Counted from the first letter of the stretch, positions 45,593-54,643 are shown. The stretch is 64,000 nucleotides of DNA from CALITV01 sp964415795 (GCA_964415795.1 CAYQBN010000009.1:57744-121743); one strand, 5' to 3'. Numbers and translations are program-made. The notes: generated from the sequence alone by a model not told the origin.

Positions 45593-45940
45593 TCAGATCT
45601 TCTTTATCAGCACCGCGGCGTAGCCCGGCTTGAGCGTTATCGTCACGAAGTTTCGCCCGTCTTCCTCGACCTTGTAGGTCTTCTGCGGCGCGCCGCTCAC
45701 ATCCTTGAACTTGGTGCCGACCGGGCAGAGATCTTTGTCCACCGTCACCCGCGCCGTGGTCTCGGTCTTACCAAAGTTGAAGACGAAGACCGTCTCGTCG
45801 AGCCCCGCGATGTTCGAGAAGGCAAGAATGCCGCTGTCGGAGAGCACCTGCCAGAAACCGCCGTCCACCGAGACCTCGCGATAATACCGCGCCCCCTCCG
45901 CTTTAACCATTTCACTTAAAAAATCCATTTTCTTCACCAT
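45593..45940 (-). CDS. Stand-alone beta domain like the C-terminal domain of GH13 alpha-amylases
   Basis: ATG 45940 (after GGGAGG) gives 115 aa. The sequence ILAFSNIAGLDETVFVFNFG, followed by VTVDKDLCPVGTKFKDV and a closing LKPGYAAVLIKKI, has the layout of the beta-sandwich that ends amylase-type enzymes. No catalytic barrel precedes it; the gene has its own promoter and ribosome site, and no signal peptide is visible. It may be a relic or a small glycan-binding protein. The similarity is by pattern, so moderate confidence. Confidence 0.65.
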   Translation of the reverse strand: MVKKMDFLSEMVKAEGARYYREVSVDGGFWQVLSDSGILAFSNIAGLDETVFVFNFGKTETTARVTVDKDLCPVGTKFKDVSGAPQKTYKVEEDGRNFVTITLKPGYAAVLIKKI

Positions 45941-45999
45941 GTCTTCCTCCCTTGACGATACAAAAAGTTCCTCATGTGAAACAGCAAACACGAGAGTTC

Positions 46000-46027
46000 T
46001 TTATACGGCAGTTGCGTGAGAAATCAA
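46000..46027 (-). promoter_or_regulatory. Promoter for the 45593 gene
   Basis: Minus strand TTGATT (46027-46022), 16-bp spacer, TATAAA (46005-46000). Confidence 0.55.
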
Positions 46028-46093
46028 CAAGAATACGATAAGTTTTCACTTTCATTGACAAAAATACGCAAGAAGAAAGATCTCTCATACTGA

Positions 46094-47251
46094 TCAAGAT
46101 GCGTTGGACCGCCTTAGCCGGAGACGAACTGCAACAACGGCTCCTCCCAGATATAAAACAAAAAGAACGACAAGCCAGCAAAGATACGGAGCGATTGCCG
46201 GTATACCGCCACCTTTCACCGAGAGGATGCGCAAAGCAAGGAGTGCCGGAGTAGAAGGAAAAAGAGCTCCGACCGCGCGCACCACGGCCGGCATTTGTTC
46301 AAGCGGCCAAGTGAATCCCGAAACGAGATAAAGCGGTGTGGACACGAACATGAGAAGTTGGAATGCAGCGAAACGATCGGGCATGAACAAGGCGATGGTA
46401 ATGGCGATCGGAGCGAGAGAAAAACAAAAGGCGACAAAGAGCGCCACCATGGCTACAGGGTCACGGACTGGCCATCCAAAGAGCGGAAACACCACAAACA
46501 CAAAAAACAGGATGGCGGCAAAATAGAAACCGACATGGGCAAAGAAACGTGCCTCAAGGTCGGTAAATGGGTAAGGAGGAATCCTTTTGAGGGGAGTTTT
46601 CTCGCGGCGCGCACCGACCGAGCAGGAAAGAGAAAGGAGAATGACCTGTTGAATGATGATGAGGAAAATGCCGGTCACGAGAAAGCTTCCATACAGAAAA
46701 GCCGGCGCGAAGAGAACGCGCTCGTCTATCGTGATGGTGCTCGCCTTTTCGACAGCGAGTGGTCGCGGGATCTGCCGGGAAAGGAAGAATTCCGTTGAGA
46801 TATCGGCATTAAGCGCTTCTATTGCTTCCGCGACGGCTGGATAGGAGATGCCGTAAGTAAGCATGTTTGCGCTGTTGACCCAAAGCTTGACGCTCGCTTG
46901 TTTGCCGCGTTTGATGTCTTTCGAGAACTCGGAAGGAATGAGCACGAGAAGTTCCGCCTCAGTCCGTTTCATACGCGAGAAGCCCTCTTCCATCGTTTTC
47001 GGCCTATCCACGATGGCGAGTTCCTGCGTCGCATTCAAATAAGCGACGAGTCGTCGAGAAAAAGCCGAATTGTCAAGATCTATGAGAAGCAACGGACGTT
47101 CCACCGGTTGGTTGCGCTGGTAGAGAGCCGAGACGATATAAGAGTACATGAGCGGTATGATGACGAGTATCAGCAAGACCGTCGGCTCTCGGAACATGAA
47201 ACGCCATTCGGAACAAATGGCGGCCCCCAAATAACGAAAACGCTGTTTCAT
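46094..47251 (-). CDS. ABC-2 type transporter permease (second of two)
   Basis: A 385-aa membrane protein: one N-terminal helix (about 25-45), a ~150-residue periplasmic domain with LLLIDLDNSAFSRRLVAYLNAT, then five or six helices. This is the ABC2_membrane_3 layout of YbhS/YbhR. The start overlaps the preceding permease by 4 bp. Base composition is slightly more A/T-rich than neighbours. It works with the paralogous permease and the HlyD-like protein upstream; no ATPase gene is adjacent. Confidence 0.87.
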   Translation of the reverse strand: MKQRFRYLGAAICSEWRFMFREPTVLLILVIIPLMYSYIVSALYQRNQPVERPLLLIDLDNSAFSRRLVAYLNATQELAIVDRPKTMEEGFSRMKRTEAELLVLIPSEFSKDIKRGKQASVKLWVNSANMLTYGISYPAVAEAIEALNADISTEFFLSRQIPRPLAVEKASTITIDERVLFAPAFLYGSFLVTGIFLIIIQQVILLSLSCSVGARREKTPLKRIPPYPFTDLEARFFAHVGFYFAAILFFVFVVFPLFGWPVRDPVAMVALFVAFCFSLAPIAITIALFMPDRFAAFQLLMFVSTPLYLVSGFTWPLEQMPAVVRAVGALFPSTPALLALRILSVKGGGIPAIAPYLCWLVVLFVLYLGGAVVAVRLRLRRSNAS

Positions 47252-48381
47252 GCTGCCTTTCTCCGGTGTACCACCTGAGAAACGCCGCGAGCGACGCCCC
47301 AGAGGATGGCGTAGATAAGTGCCTCATAAAAGAAGACAAACCAAATGGGGCCGAGGTCGCGTATCGTAACGGGATAGTGCAAAAATATGCGCATACCTTT
47401 TGCGAAGGGGGTGAAAGGAATGAGATAAGAGAATTTCGCGATCGGTTCGGGGAACATATCGGTCGGCCAAGTAACACCAGAGAACATCAGCGAAAGCATC
47501 CCCAGAAGTATGACGACTTGGAGAGAAAGAAGCGCATTGAAGGGGAAAAGAGCCTTCACAGTAGCAACAAGAAAAAGATCGAGGACAAGAAAAACAAAGA
47601 GCATGCCCATAACAATGAAAACAGATGACTCGAAAAAGACGCCGAAGGAAGGCATAACGCCATAGATGAACACGAGCGAGAAAAGGTAGGCCGCACAGAG
47701 GAGAGCCACTCGTTCTCCCAGATGAAACATCGGATGCTCCGTGGTCCGACGCGCGACCGGCAGAGAGGCGGCAACAATGAGGAACCAGATGTGGAGGAAG
47801 AAGAAGAACAGAGCGGGGACCAGATAGACCGCATAGTTGCCCGCCGGGTTGAAGAGCGGATTGTCCGAGATCGTAACAGGCAATACGCGCGCAAGAGCCG
47901 TTCGGCGAGGTTCCCCCATCTTCCTGACGGTAGTGAGTCGTATTCCCGCCGCAACCGTCTTGACGACCTTCTCGATCGTGCGCTGAGCCGTTTTCCCCGA
48001 GAGCAGATTGCTTCCGTCGACAGCAAGAAGGAGCCTCGCCTCCTTCCCTCGTTTGAGCAAACGGGAAAAGTCTTCGGGGATGACGAGGACGGCAGCCAGA
48101 TCACCGGTAACAAGCCTTTCCTCCGCTTCTTTGAGCGGGAGTTGTTTTTCCACAACCCGCAGTTCCCGGGTCGCATCGATGAAACGGTGGATGGTACGGC
48201 TCACCGTTGAACGATCCTCGTCTATGATGGCGATCGATAGATCAGAGATCACCGTGTGGGCGTAGATGGCGATCGAAAGGACCGATGCCCCGAGAAAGAG
48301 AAGGGTCATGGCCAAAAAACGGGGACGGGAGAACAAAGCAGAGAGAGTCTCTCTGAATCCTTCCGAAAGAAGCGTGAACAT
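47248..48381 (-). CDS. ABC-2 type transporter permease (first of two)
   Basis: A 377-aa paralogue of the next gene with the same topology: N-terminal helix, periplasmic domain containing IAIIDEDRSTVSRTIHRFIDATREL, then a C-terminal bundle ending HRRKAA. It starts 1 base after the HlyD-like stop and ends in an ATGA overlap. Expected role: export or membrane extraction of a drug, lipid or glycan as half of a permease heterodimer. Confidence 0.87.
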   Translation of the reverse strand: MFTLLSEGFRETLSALFSRPRFLAMTLLFLGASVLSIAIYAHTVISDLSIAIIDEDRSTVSRTIHRFIDATRELRVVEKQLPLKEAEERLVTGDLAAVLVIPEDFSRLLKRGKEARLLLAVDGSNLLSGKTAQRTIEKVVKTVAAGIRLTTVRKMGEPRRTALARVLPVTISDNPLFNPAGNYAVYLVPALFFFFLHIWFLIVAASLPVARRTTEHPMFHLGERVALLCAAYLFSLVFIYGVMPSFGVFFESSVFIVMGMLFVFLVLDLFLVATVKALFPFNALLSLQVVILLGMLSLMFSGVTWPTDMFPEPIAKFSYLIPFTPFAKGMRIFLHYPVTIRDLGPIWFVFFYEALIYAILWGVARGVSQVVHRRKAA

Positions 48382-48382
48382 A

Positions 48383-49330
48383 CTAACGGTACCACCGAAC
48401 GGTCATGCCGGGTCGCAAACCTTCGATCTTTTCGGCGGGACGAGCCCTTATCTCGAAACTTTTGAGGTCGAAACTGTTCTTTTCGGCGGTGGCGCGCCAA
48501 GTAGCGAAATCGCCAAGAGCGGCGACATAAGAGATGGTAAACTGTACCGAACGACCAAGCGCTGGGATCTCTGCGTTGATGATATCTCCCCTCTTCAGGT
48601 CCTTGAGAAGATCTTCGCGCACAGTGAAGGTCGCCCACAAGTCACTGGTGTCGAGTATCGTGATGATCGGATGACCAGCAACGGCCAATTCTCCTTTATG
48701 AAGAATGATCTTGACGATCTCTCCGGTTATCGGCGCGTTTTGTATTGTCTCTTTACGGTAACTCTCGACCTCGTTGAGCGCACCTAACCATTGTTTGACA
48801 ATCGCACGCAACGCCTCGATCTCTTCCTCGCGAGCCCCATTTTGCACTAGAGAAAGACGTGCTTCCGCAAGGGCGACCTGATCCTTCGCTATGTTGTAGG
48901 CAAGTTCGGCCTCCTCGAACTTCGCCTGAGGAATGGCGTCGCGCCGCTTGAGATCAAGCATGCGCTCATACATGTTCCGTGCTGTCTCAAGTTGATGTTG
49001 CGCCGCCTCGAGTTGTTTCTGCGCCGCCGTCTTCTCTTCGGGACGCGCTCCTTTTTGAGCAAGCCGAAGTTTTGCTTTGGAAGCATCTATAGCCGCGGAA
49101 ACTTGATCTATCTTGGCAGCAAGGTCTTCGCTTTCGATGACAACAAGGCGCTGTCCTTCGGTCACCCGATCCCCTTCCCGAACGGTCATCTCCTTGATCC
49201 GCCCCGTTATCTTGCTCGCCACATCAACCTCGGTTCCATCTATGAGACCTATGATCGGCACCGTTTTTTCCTCAGTATGACAGGCAACGCAAAGCGCAAG
49301 CGAAACAAATGTTCCCCATAACGCTTTCAT
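48383..49330 (-). CDS. HlyD/YbhG-like periplasmic adaptor (membrane fusion protein)
   Basis: A 315-aa protein with a short signal ending VACH, possibly a lipobox. The lipoyl/barrel-sandwich half GLIDGTEVDVASKITGRI is followed by a long coiled coil (about 75-190, with two heptad-rich arms) and the second half TGEIVKIILHKGELAVAG, ending in the beta-barrel region. It links an inner-membrane transporter to an outer-membrane channel. Leads the operon with the two permeases. Confidence 0.88.
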   Translation of the reverse strand: MKALWGTFVSLALCVACHTEEKTVPIIGLIDGTEVDVASKITGRIKEMTVREGDRVTEGQRLVVIESEDLAAKIDQVSAAIDASKAKLRLAQKGARPEEKTAAQKQLEAAQHQLETARNMYERMLDLKRRDAIPQAKFEEAELAYNIAKDQVALAEARLSLVQNGAREEEIEALRAIVKQWLGALNEVESYRKETIQNAPITGEIVKIILHKGELAVAGHPIITILDTSDLWATFTVREDLLKDLKRGDIINAEIPALGRSVQFTISYVAALGDFATWRATAEKNSFDLKSFEIRARPAEKIEGLRPGMTVRWYR

Positions 49331-49502
49331 GAAGACTCCTCCATTTCTCTTACCGTATCAGCCGCCGCGATACTAGGCACCTTTCTCTCCAAGTCAAGGA
49401 AGCGAAACACGCCATCTGGACACCAAGAAAACAACAATGACATCCTATAAATTCTCATGCCGACAGAAGGCACCATATGCGTTCGGAGACACGAAAGAAA
49501 AG

Positions 49503-50093
49503 ATGATTGTTTTGTTGAAAAACATCGTCTTTTCGCCATATCGTCTTCTCATGAGGAACCGAAGCACATACTGCACCAGTTTTCCTCCCATCGTCGGGGG
49601 GAAACCGCATCTTCTCATCCTCGGCTCGATGCCGGGTGAGCGGTCGCTCGCGGTGCGGCAGTACTATGGACATCCGCAGAACAGTTTCTGGCGTATCATG
49701 GGTGAGCTGTGTGGTGCAGGGCATGAACGATCGTATGAAGAGCGGCTCGAGGCGTTGAAACGAAGCGGCATCGCCCTCTGGGATGTCCTCAAACACTGCG
49801 AGCGGGAGGGCTCCGGCGACGGCAATATCAGGCCCGGAAGCGAAGTCCCCAACGCGATCGGCGAACTGCTCGCCGCCTATCCGACGATCAGAGCGGTCGC
49901 CCTCAACGGCAGTAAGGCGCGGCAGGCGTTCCGCCGCCACATCTGGCCGCATATCCCCGAAACGATCAAAAAGTGCCTCACGATAGTTGAACTTCCCTCG
50001 ACGAGCCCCGCTTGCGCACGGATACCTTTTTCCCAAAAATCGCACCGCTGGTGTGCGGCACTAAAACCTTTTGTCAGGGGAACTCAAACTTAG
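49503..50093 (+). CDS. DNA-deoxyinosine (hypoxanthine) glycosylase, UDG superfamily
   Basis: The last ~180 residues match the family 6 uracil-DNA glycosylase group: HLLILGSMPGERSLAVRQYYG, PQNSFWRIM, ALWDVLKHCEREGSGDGNI and ELPSTSPA. These enzymes remove hypoxanthine from deaminated DNA. The start is uncertain: the frame opens at 49437, ATG 49503 has a weak AAAG site, and ATG 49551 lies closest to the conserved SFPPIVGG. Its stop overlaps the convergent fabD stop. Confidence 0.85.
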   Translation: MIVLLKNIVFSPYRLLMRNRSTYCTSFPPIVGGKPHLLILGSMPGERSLAVRQYYGHPQNSFWRIMGELCGAGHERSYEERLEALKRSGIALWDVLKHCEREGSGDGNIRPGSEVPNAIGELLAAYPTIRAVALNGSKARQAFRRHIWPHIPETIKKCLTIVELPSTSPACARIPFSQKSHRWCAALKPFVRGTQT

Positions 50094-51007
50094 AGCGAGA
50101 AATTCTCGATGTCGGCGAGCGTCGCGACATTGCGCGTCTTCATGTCGGGCACGATCTGGTTTGCCAGTTTCGCGAGCACATTGCCGGGACCGACCTCGAT
50201 AAGCTCCGTAACACCCTCGCGATGTGCAAAGTGTATCGAATCCTCCCAGTTGACCGCGCCGCAGATCTGTGAGGTGAGGAGCGGCCGGATCTCATCAACC
50301 GAAGCATAGGGGCGCGCCGTGACATTCGCGATGACCGGTACGCGGAAGGTATTGACCCGCATGCCCCAGAGAACCTCGCGCATCCGTTCCTCCGCCGGTT
50401 TCATGAGTTCGCTGTGGAACGGCGCCGAGACCTTCAACTTCATCGCTTTCTTGTTCTCGGCTTTCAGTTTACTGACAACATAATCTACCCCTTCGGTGAT
50501 CCCCGAGATGACGATCTGCTTGGGTGAATTGAAATTCGCCGGACTCACGAGATGCCCCGACTCGTTGCAGATCTTGTAGATCGTCTCGCGGGGAACATCG
50601 ATGACCGCCGCCATCGAACCCTTCCCGACCTCGACCGCTTCCTGCATGAACGAGCCGCGCAGGTGAACCGCCCGCACCGCTTCGGTGAACTCCATGGCAC
50701 CGGCGGCGACGAGCGCCGTATATTCGCCGAGCGAATGACCGGCCATATATTTGATCCCATCAATGGTGTGCCGTTTCGTGAGTTCGCGCCACAGGACATA
50801 AGAGACGGTAAGGATCGCCGGCTGTGTGTATTTGGTGAGCATCAGTTCCTCGGCCGGTCCCTCAAAACAGATCTTGGTGAGAGGCAAGCCGAGCGCTTTA
50901 TCGGCTGCAGCGAAGATCTCCCTTGCCTCGCTGCTCGCTTCGTAGAGATCCTTCCCCATACCGACGACCTGAGAACCCTGTCCCGGGAACACGATCATTC
51001 TCGTCAT
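50090..51007 (-). CDS. fabD: Malonyl-CoA:ACP transacylase
   Basis: ATG 51007 follows GAGGAGAAAG; 305 aa. Seen: MIVFPGQGSQVVGMG, the nucleophile GHSLGEYTALVAAG, and the catalytic His in VSAPFHSELM. It loads malonyl groups onto ACP. Last gene of the fab cluster, but 167 bp after fabH, with its own promoter and operator. Confidence 0.95.
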   Translation of the reverse strand: MTRMIVFPGQGSQVVGMGKDLYEASSEAREIFAAADKALGLPLTKICFEGPAEELMLTKYTQPAILTVSYVLWRELTKRHTIDGIKYMAGHSLGEYTALVAAGAMEFTEAVRAVHLRGSFMQEAVEVGKGSMAAVIDVPRETIYKICNESGHLVSPANFNSPKQIVISGITEGVDYVVSKLKAENKKAMKLKVSAPFHSELMKPAEERMREVLWGMRVNTFRVPVIANVTARPYASVDEIRPLLTSQICGAVNWEDSIHFAHREGVTELIEVGPGNVLAKLANQIVPDMKTRNVATLADIENFSL

Positions 51008-51055
51008 CGTCTTTCTCCTCTCGATGTTGGTTATCAAACAGCCACTGGCGATTCG

Positions 51056-51077
51056 CTAGACTGACACGCCAGTCTAG
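51056..51077 (-). promoter_or_regulatory. Palindromic operator at the fabD promoter
   Basis: An inverted repeat with 8-bp arms CTAGACTG and CAGTCTAG around six bases. On the coding strand its core reads GACTGGCGTGTCAGT and begins about 8 bases after the -10 box. It shares 13 of 15 bases with the site before fabG. Confidence 0.7.
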
Positions 51078-51082
51078 TGGCG

Positions 51083-51111
51083 ATAGTAACCAATATGACC
51101 TTGAAAGTCAA
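51083..51111 (-). promoter_or_regulatory. Promoter for fabD
   Basis: Minus strand TTGACT (51111-51106), 17-bp spacer, TACTAT (51088-51083). Confidence 0.65.
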
Positions 51112-51174
51112 CAAGAAATAGGTGAAAGAAATATAAATGAATATAGAAAGTTACCAAAATAATGACGCTTGAGT

Positions 51175-52158
51175 CTAGTAGCGAAAGGCTACCGAACCAT
51201 AGGTAAGGCCTGAACCAAGAGCGGTAAGCACCACATTCTGGCCGCGTTTGAGAAGTCCCTTCTCTTCCATTTCCGAAAGGGCGATAGGAATGCTTGCCGC
51301 CGAGGTGTTGCCGACATGGGCAATGTTTTGGAACACCTTCTCCATAGGGACATTGAGCCGCTTACCAATCGTCTCGATGATACGGGTGTTCGCCTGATGA
51401 GGCACGAACCAACTGACATTTTCTACCGAGAGGCCTGCTATCTTCATCGCGGCGAGCGCCGCTTCCGACATGTCCTTGACCGCCTGCTTGTACACCTCCT
51501 GCCCCTCCATGCGGGTGTAGTGGAGCCGCTTTTCGACCGTCTCGTGCGTCGCCGGCATCCGCGAACCGCCCGCCGGCAATTCTATGAGATGACTGAAAGC
51601 GCCTTCGGTGCCGAGATGACTCGCGAGAATACCCGGTTCAGACGCCGCCCGCAAAAGGGCCGCCCCAGCGCCATCGCCGAAGAGAACGCAGGTATTGCGA
51701 TCCTGCATGTCGGTGAACTTCGAAAGGTTCTCCGTACCGACGAGCAGAATGGTGCGGTACACTCCCGCCTTGATAAGCGCATCGGCTATCGTAAGACCGA
51801 ACACAAAACCGGCACAGGCGGCACTGATATCGAAGGAGGGAACATGCCGCACAATCCCGAGTGACCGCTCGACGAGCGCCGCGGTAGAGGGATAGTGCAT
51901 ATCGGCGGTAACCGTCGCCACGATGATCGCATCTATTTCTTCCTTGTCCACGCCGCTTCGTGCAAGTGCCCGTTTCGCCGCCTCGGCCGCCATCGTCGAG
52001 GCGCTTTCTCCCTCACCCGTGAAATGGCGTTCCTTGATACCGGTCCGCGTGGTGATCCACTCGTCAGAGGTCTCAACCAATTTTTCGAAATCGGCGTTGG
52101 TCATCACCTTCGCCGGAAGGTAGTGCCCGAATCCGAGGATGCGTGAGAAGGTCGTCAT
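51175..52158 (-). CDS. fabH: Beta-ketoacyl-ACP synthase III
   Basis: A 327-aa condensing enzyme that starts fatty acid chains from acetyl-CoA and malonyl-ACP. The catalytic triad is visible: Cys in DISAACAGFVFGL, His in WFVPHQANTRII and Asn in HVGNTSAAS. It starts 20 bp after fabF and belongs to the fabG-acpP-fabF-fabH transcript. Confidence 0.95.
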   Translation of the reverse strand: MTTFSRILGFGHYLPAKVMTNADFEKLVETSDEWITTRTGIKERHFTGEGESASTMAAEAAKRALARSGVDKEEIDAIIVATVTADMHYPSTAALVERSLGIVRHVPSFDISAACAGFVFGLTIADALIKAGVYRTILLVGTENLSKFTDMQDRNTCVLFGDGAGAALLRAASEPGILASHLGTEGAFSHLIELPAGGSRMPATHETVEKRLHYTRMEGQEVYKQAVKDMSEAALAAMKIAGLSVENVSWFVPHQANTRIIETIGKRLNVPMEKVFQNIAHVGNTSAASIPIALSEMEEKGLLKRGQNVVLTALGSGLTYGSVAFRY

Positions 52159-52178
52159 GTCGTCTGTCTCCGTGTGGT

Positions 52179-53420
52179 TCAGCGAGGATACTTGGCAAAC
52201 ACTATAACGCCGTTGACCCCGCCGAAACCGAACGAGTTGGACATCGCATAGGTGATGGCAAGGTCTTGCGCCCTATTGGGCGTGTAATCAAGGTCGCACT
52301 CCGGGTCAGGAGTCTCGTAGTTCATTGTGCCGTGTATCTTCCGATGGTATATGGAAAGGGCGGTCACTGCCGCTTCGAGCGAACCGGCACCGCCGAGCAG
52401 GTGCCCGGTCATCGATTTCGTCGAGTTTATCTTGAGTTTTCGGGCATGGTCGCCGAAGAGTTGTTTTATCGCCGCAGTCTCCAGTTTGTCATTGAACGGC
52501 GTCGAGGTGCCGTGCGCATTGATGTACTGCACATCTTCCGGCTTGATCCTGGCCGAGTTCAGTGCATACTTCATCGCACGGTAGGCACCCTCTCCTCCCG
52601 GCGCCGGTTGGGTAATGTGAAAGGCATCGGAGGAGGAACCCCAACCGACGACCTCAGCGTATATCTTGGCACCGCGCGCTTTGGCGTGTTCGAGTTCTTC
52701 GAGGATGAGCGCCGCGCCCCCTTCTCCCGGGACAAATCCGTCACGGTTCTTGTCGAAGGGGCGAGATGCTTTGGTAGGTTCGTCGTTACGCGTCGAAAGC
52801 GCCTTCATGGCACAGAAGCCGCCGACCGACATCGTCGAGATCGCCGCCTCACAGCCACCGGTCACCATGACATCGGTAAGGCCTTCCTGAATGAGGCGAT
52901 ATCCTTCGATGACACCGAAGGTACCGGTTGCGCAAGCGGCGACGGGACATATTTGAGGCCCTTTGAGGCCGAAGAAAATGGAGATGTATCCCGGCCCCAA
53001 GTTAGCGATGAGTTGCGGGATGATGAAGGGCGAGATGCGACGCGGCCCTTGTTGCAAGAATTTGGCATGCTCCGCCTCGAACGAGAGAATGCCACCGAAT
53101 CCGATCCCGTAGGAGGTCCCCACGCGTTCGAGATCTTCCTTCGCCAGATCGATCCCGCTGTCCCGCAGAGCCTCTTTTGCCGTCGCAACGGCGAACTGTT
53201 GGTAGCGATCAAGTCGCTTCGCCTCCTTCTCTTCGATGCCGTGCGCGACGGGAGAGAAATTCTTTACCTCGCCAGCGATGCGGGTAGCGAAGTTCGTCGC
53301 ATCGAACTGAGTGATCGGTCCGATGCCGCTCTTACCCTCGAGAAGCGCTTTCCATGTTTCGGCAGCGCTGTTCCCGACCGGGCTGATGATACCTATACCC
53401 GTAATGACCACTCTCCGCAT
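52179..53420 (-). CDS. fabF: Beta-ketoacyl-ACP synthase II
   Basis: ATG 53420 follows GAGGAGG; 413 aa. Elongating condensing enzyme: Cys in PVAACATGTFG, His in NAHGTSTPFND and KSMTGHLLGGAGSLEA. The first is usually followed by Ala-His rather than Thr-Phe, a small difference. Third gene after fabG and acpP. Confidence 0.95.
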   Translation of the reverse strand: MRRVVITGIGIISPVGNSAAETWKALLEGKSGIGPITQFDATNFATRIAGEVKNFSPVAHGIEEKEAKRLDRYQQFAVATAKEALRDSGIDLAKEDLERVGTSYGIGFGGILSFEAEHAKFLQQGPRRISPFIIPQLIANLGPGYISIFFGLKGPQICPVAACATGTFGVIEGYRLIQEGLTDVMVTGGCEAAISTMSVGGFCAMKALSTRNDEPTKASRPFDKNRDGFVPGEGGAALILEELEHAKARGAKIYAEVVGWGSSSDAFHITQPAPGGEGAYRAMKYALNSARIKPEDVQYINAHGTSTPFNDKLETAAIKQLFGDHARKLKINSTKSMTGHLLGGAGSLEAAVTALSIYHRKIHGTMNYETPDPECDLDYTPNRAQDLAITYAMSNSFGFGGVNGVIVFAKYPR

Positions 53421-53459
53421 GGATGACCTCCTCGTTTGGGAATTCGGCACAGCGCCGGA

Positions 53460-53705
53460 CTAGGCGTTTACCTTTCCGCTAATGTAGGTGACGGCGTCGC
53501 CCACTGTCTTTATCTTCTGGACATCGTCGTCAGGGATCTCGATACCGAACGCGTTCTCGAGTTCCATGACGAAATCAACGACATCGAGCGAATCGGCGTT
53601 GAGATCCTCGATGAACGCCGTCGTCTCGGTGATCTTTCCCGCATCGGCAGAGAGCTTTTCGGCCGCGAGCGCAATGACCTTCTGCATGATTTCCTGTTTT
53701 TCCAT
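53460..53705 (-). CDS. acpP: Acyl carrier protein
   Basis: An 81-aa acidic protein with the phosphopantetheine serine in DLNADSLDVVDFVMELE. AGAGGAGG precedes the start. It carries growing acyl chains. Position between fabG and fabF is standard. Confidence 0.96.
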   Translation of the reverse strand: MEKQEIMQKVIALAAEKLSADAGKITETTAFIEDLNADSLDVVDFVMELENAFGIEIPDDDVQKIKTVGDAVTYISGKVNA

Positions 53706-53757
53706 GATCGTCCTCCTCTTCTAAAAAGTGGTTGTCACATCTCTATTAGGTTCCCGA

Positions 53758-54519
53758 CTACATATACATACCACCATTAACTTTAAGCACTTCCCCAGTG
53801 ATATACCGCGCCATGTCGGAACAGAGGAAAAGCGCCGCATTCGCGATATCCTCCGGTCTTCCCGTTTCCTTGAGAGGAATGATATCCATGAGCGCCTTTC
53901 TCGCCTCTTCGGGCATCGCATGGGTCATCGCCGTCTCGATGAATCCGGGGGCGATCGCGTTGACACGCACCTTCTTCGAAGCAAGTTCGCGTGCAAGCGC
54001 CTTGGTCATTCCGATGAGCCCCGCCTTCGAGGCGGCATAGTTCGCCTGTCCGATGTTGCCCATCTGACCGATGACCGAGGCGATATTGACGATACATCCA
54101 CCGTTCTTCATAAGCGTCCGCATGAGCGCTTGCGTTACCCAAAAGGCCCCCGACAGATTCACCGCGATGACCCGCTCCCACTCTTCGGGTTTCATGCGCA
54201 TCGCGAGGTTGTCGGCGGTGATTCCAGCGTTGTTGACGAGGATGGTCGGCGTTACCTCGGCAAGAAGTTTTTTCAGTTCGGCGTCCACCATCTCCCGGTC
54301 AGCGATGTCGAAACCACAGAGATGCGCTTTACGGCCCATGTCTCGTATTTTCGCCGCCACCGCCTCCGCCTCGGCGCGCAGATTCTTTTCGGGATCGCTT
54401 TTATGGGCATAGTAGTGGATCACCACATCGGCCCCTTCGCGGGCAAAGGTAAGCGCTACCGCCTCCCCGATCCCGCGCGAGGCTCCAGTGATGAATGCCG
54501 TTTTCCCCTGCAATAACAT
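53758..54519 (-). CDS. fabG: 3-oxoacyl-ACP reductase
   Basis: ATG 54519 follows AAGGAGGG; 253 aa. SDR fold: ITGASRGIGEAVALTFA, NNAGIT, catalytic Ser in NIASVIG and YAASKAGLIGMTKALA. A ~10-residue insertion after VVIHYYAHKSDPEKN is longer than usual. It reduces 3-ketoacyl-ACP with NADPH. First gene of the fab operon, behind a promoter with a perfect palindrome. Confidence 0.94.
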   Translation of the reverse strand: MLLQGKTAFITGASRGIGEAVALTFAREGADVVIHYYAHKSDPEKNLRAEAEAVAAKIRDMGRKAHLCGFDIADREMVDAELKKLLAEVTPTILVNNAGITADNLAMRMKPEEWERVIAVNLSGAFWVTQALMRTLMKNGGCIVNIASVIGQMGNIGQANYAASKAGLIGMTKALARELASKKVRVNAIAPGFIETAMTHAMPEEARKALMDIIPLKETGRPEDIANAALFLCSDMARYITGEVLKVNGGMYM

Positions 54520-54547
54520 AAAGTTACCCTCCTTCTCATTCAAGAGA

Positions 54548-54562
54548 ACTGACATGTCAGTC
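54548..54562 (-). promoter_or_regulatory. Palindromic operator at the fabG promoter
   Basis: Coding strand GACTGACATGTCAGT; the inner 14 bases ACTGACATGTCAGT are a perfect palindrome. It begins 2 bases after the -10 box, over the expected start of transcription, so a repressor bound here would block the promoter. Confidence 0.75.
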
Positions 54563-54564
54563 CA

Positions 54565-54593
54565 TCTTTAGTCGAGAACCGCAAGGATGTCAA
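54565..54593 (-). promoter_or_regulatory. Promoter for fabG-acpP-fabF-fabH
   Basis: Minus strand TTGACA (54593-54588), 17-bp spacer, TAAAGA (54570-54565). Confidence 0.7.
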
Positions 54594-54643
54594 CAAAATT
54601 CGAGCGAAAATCTTCTGCCTCTCTCTCACCACCGGCTATAAGA

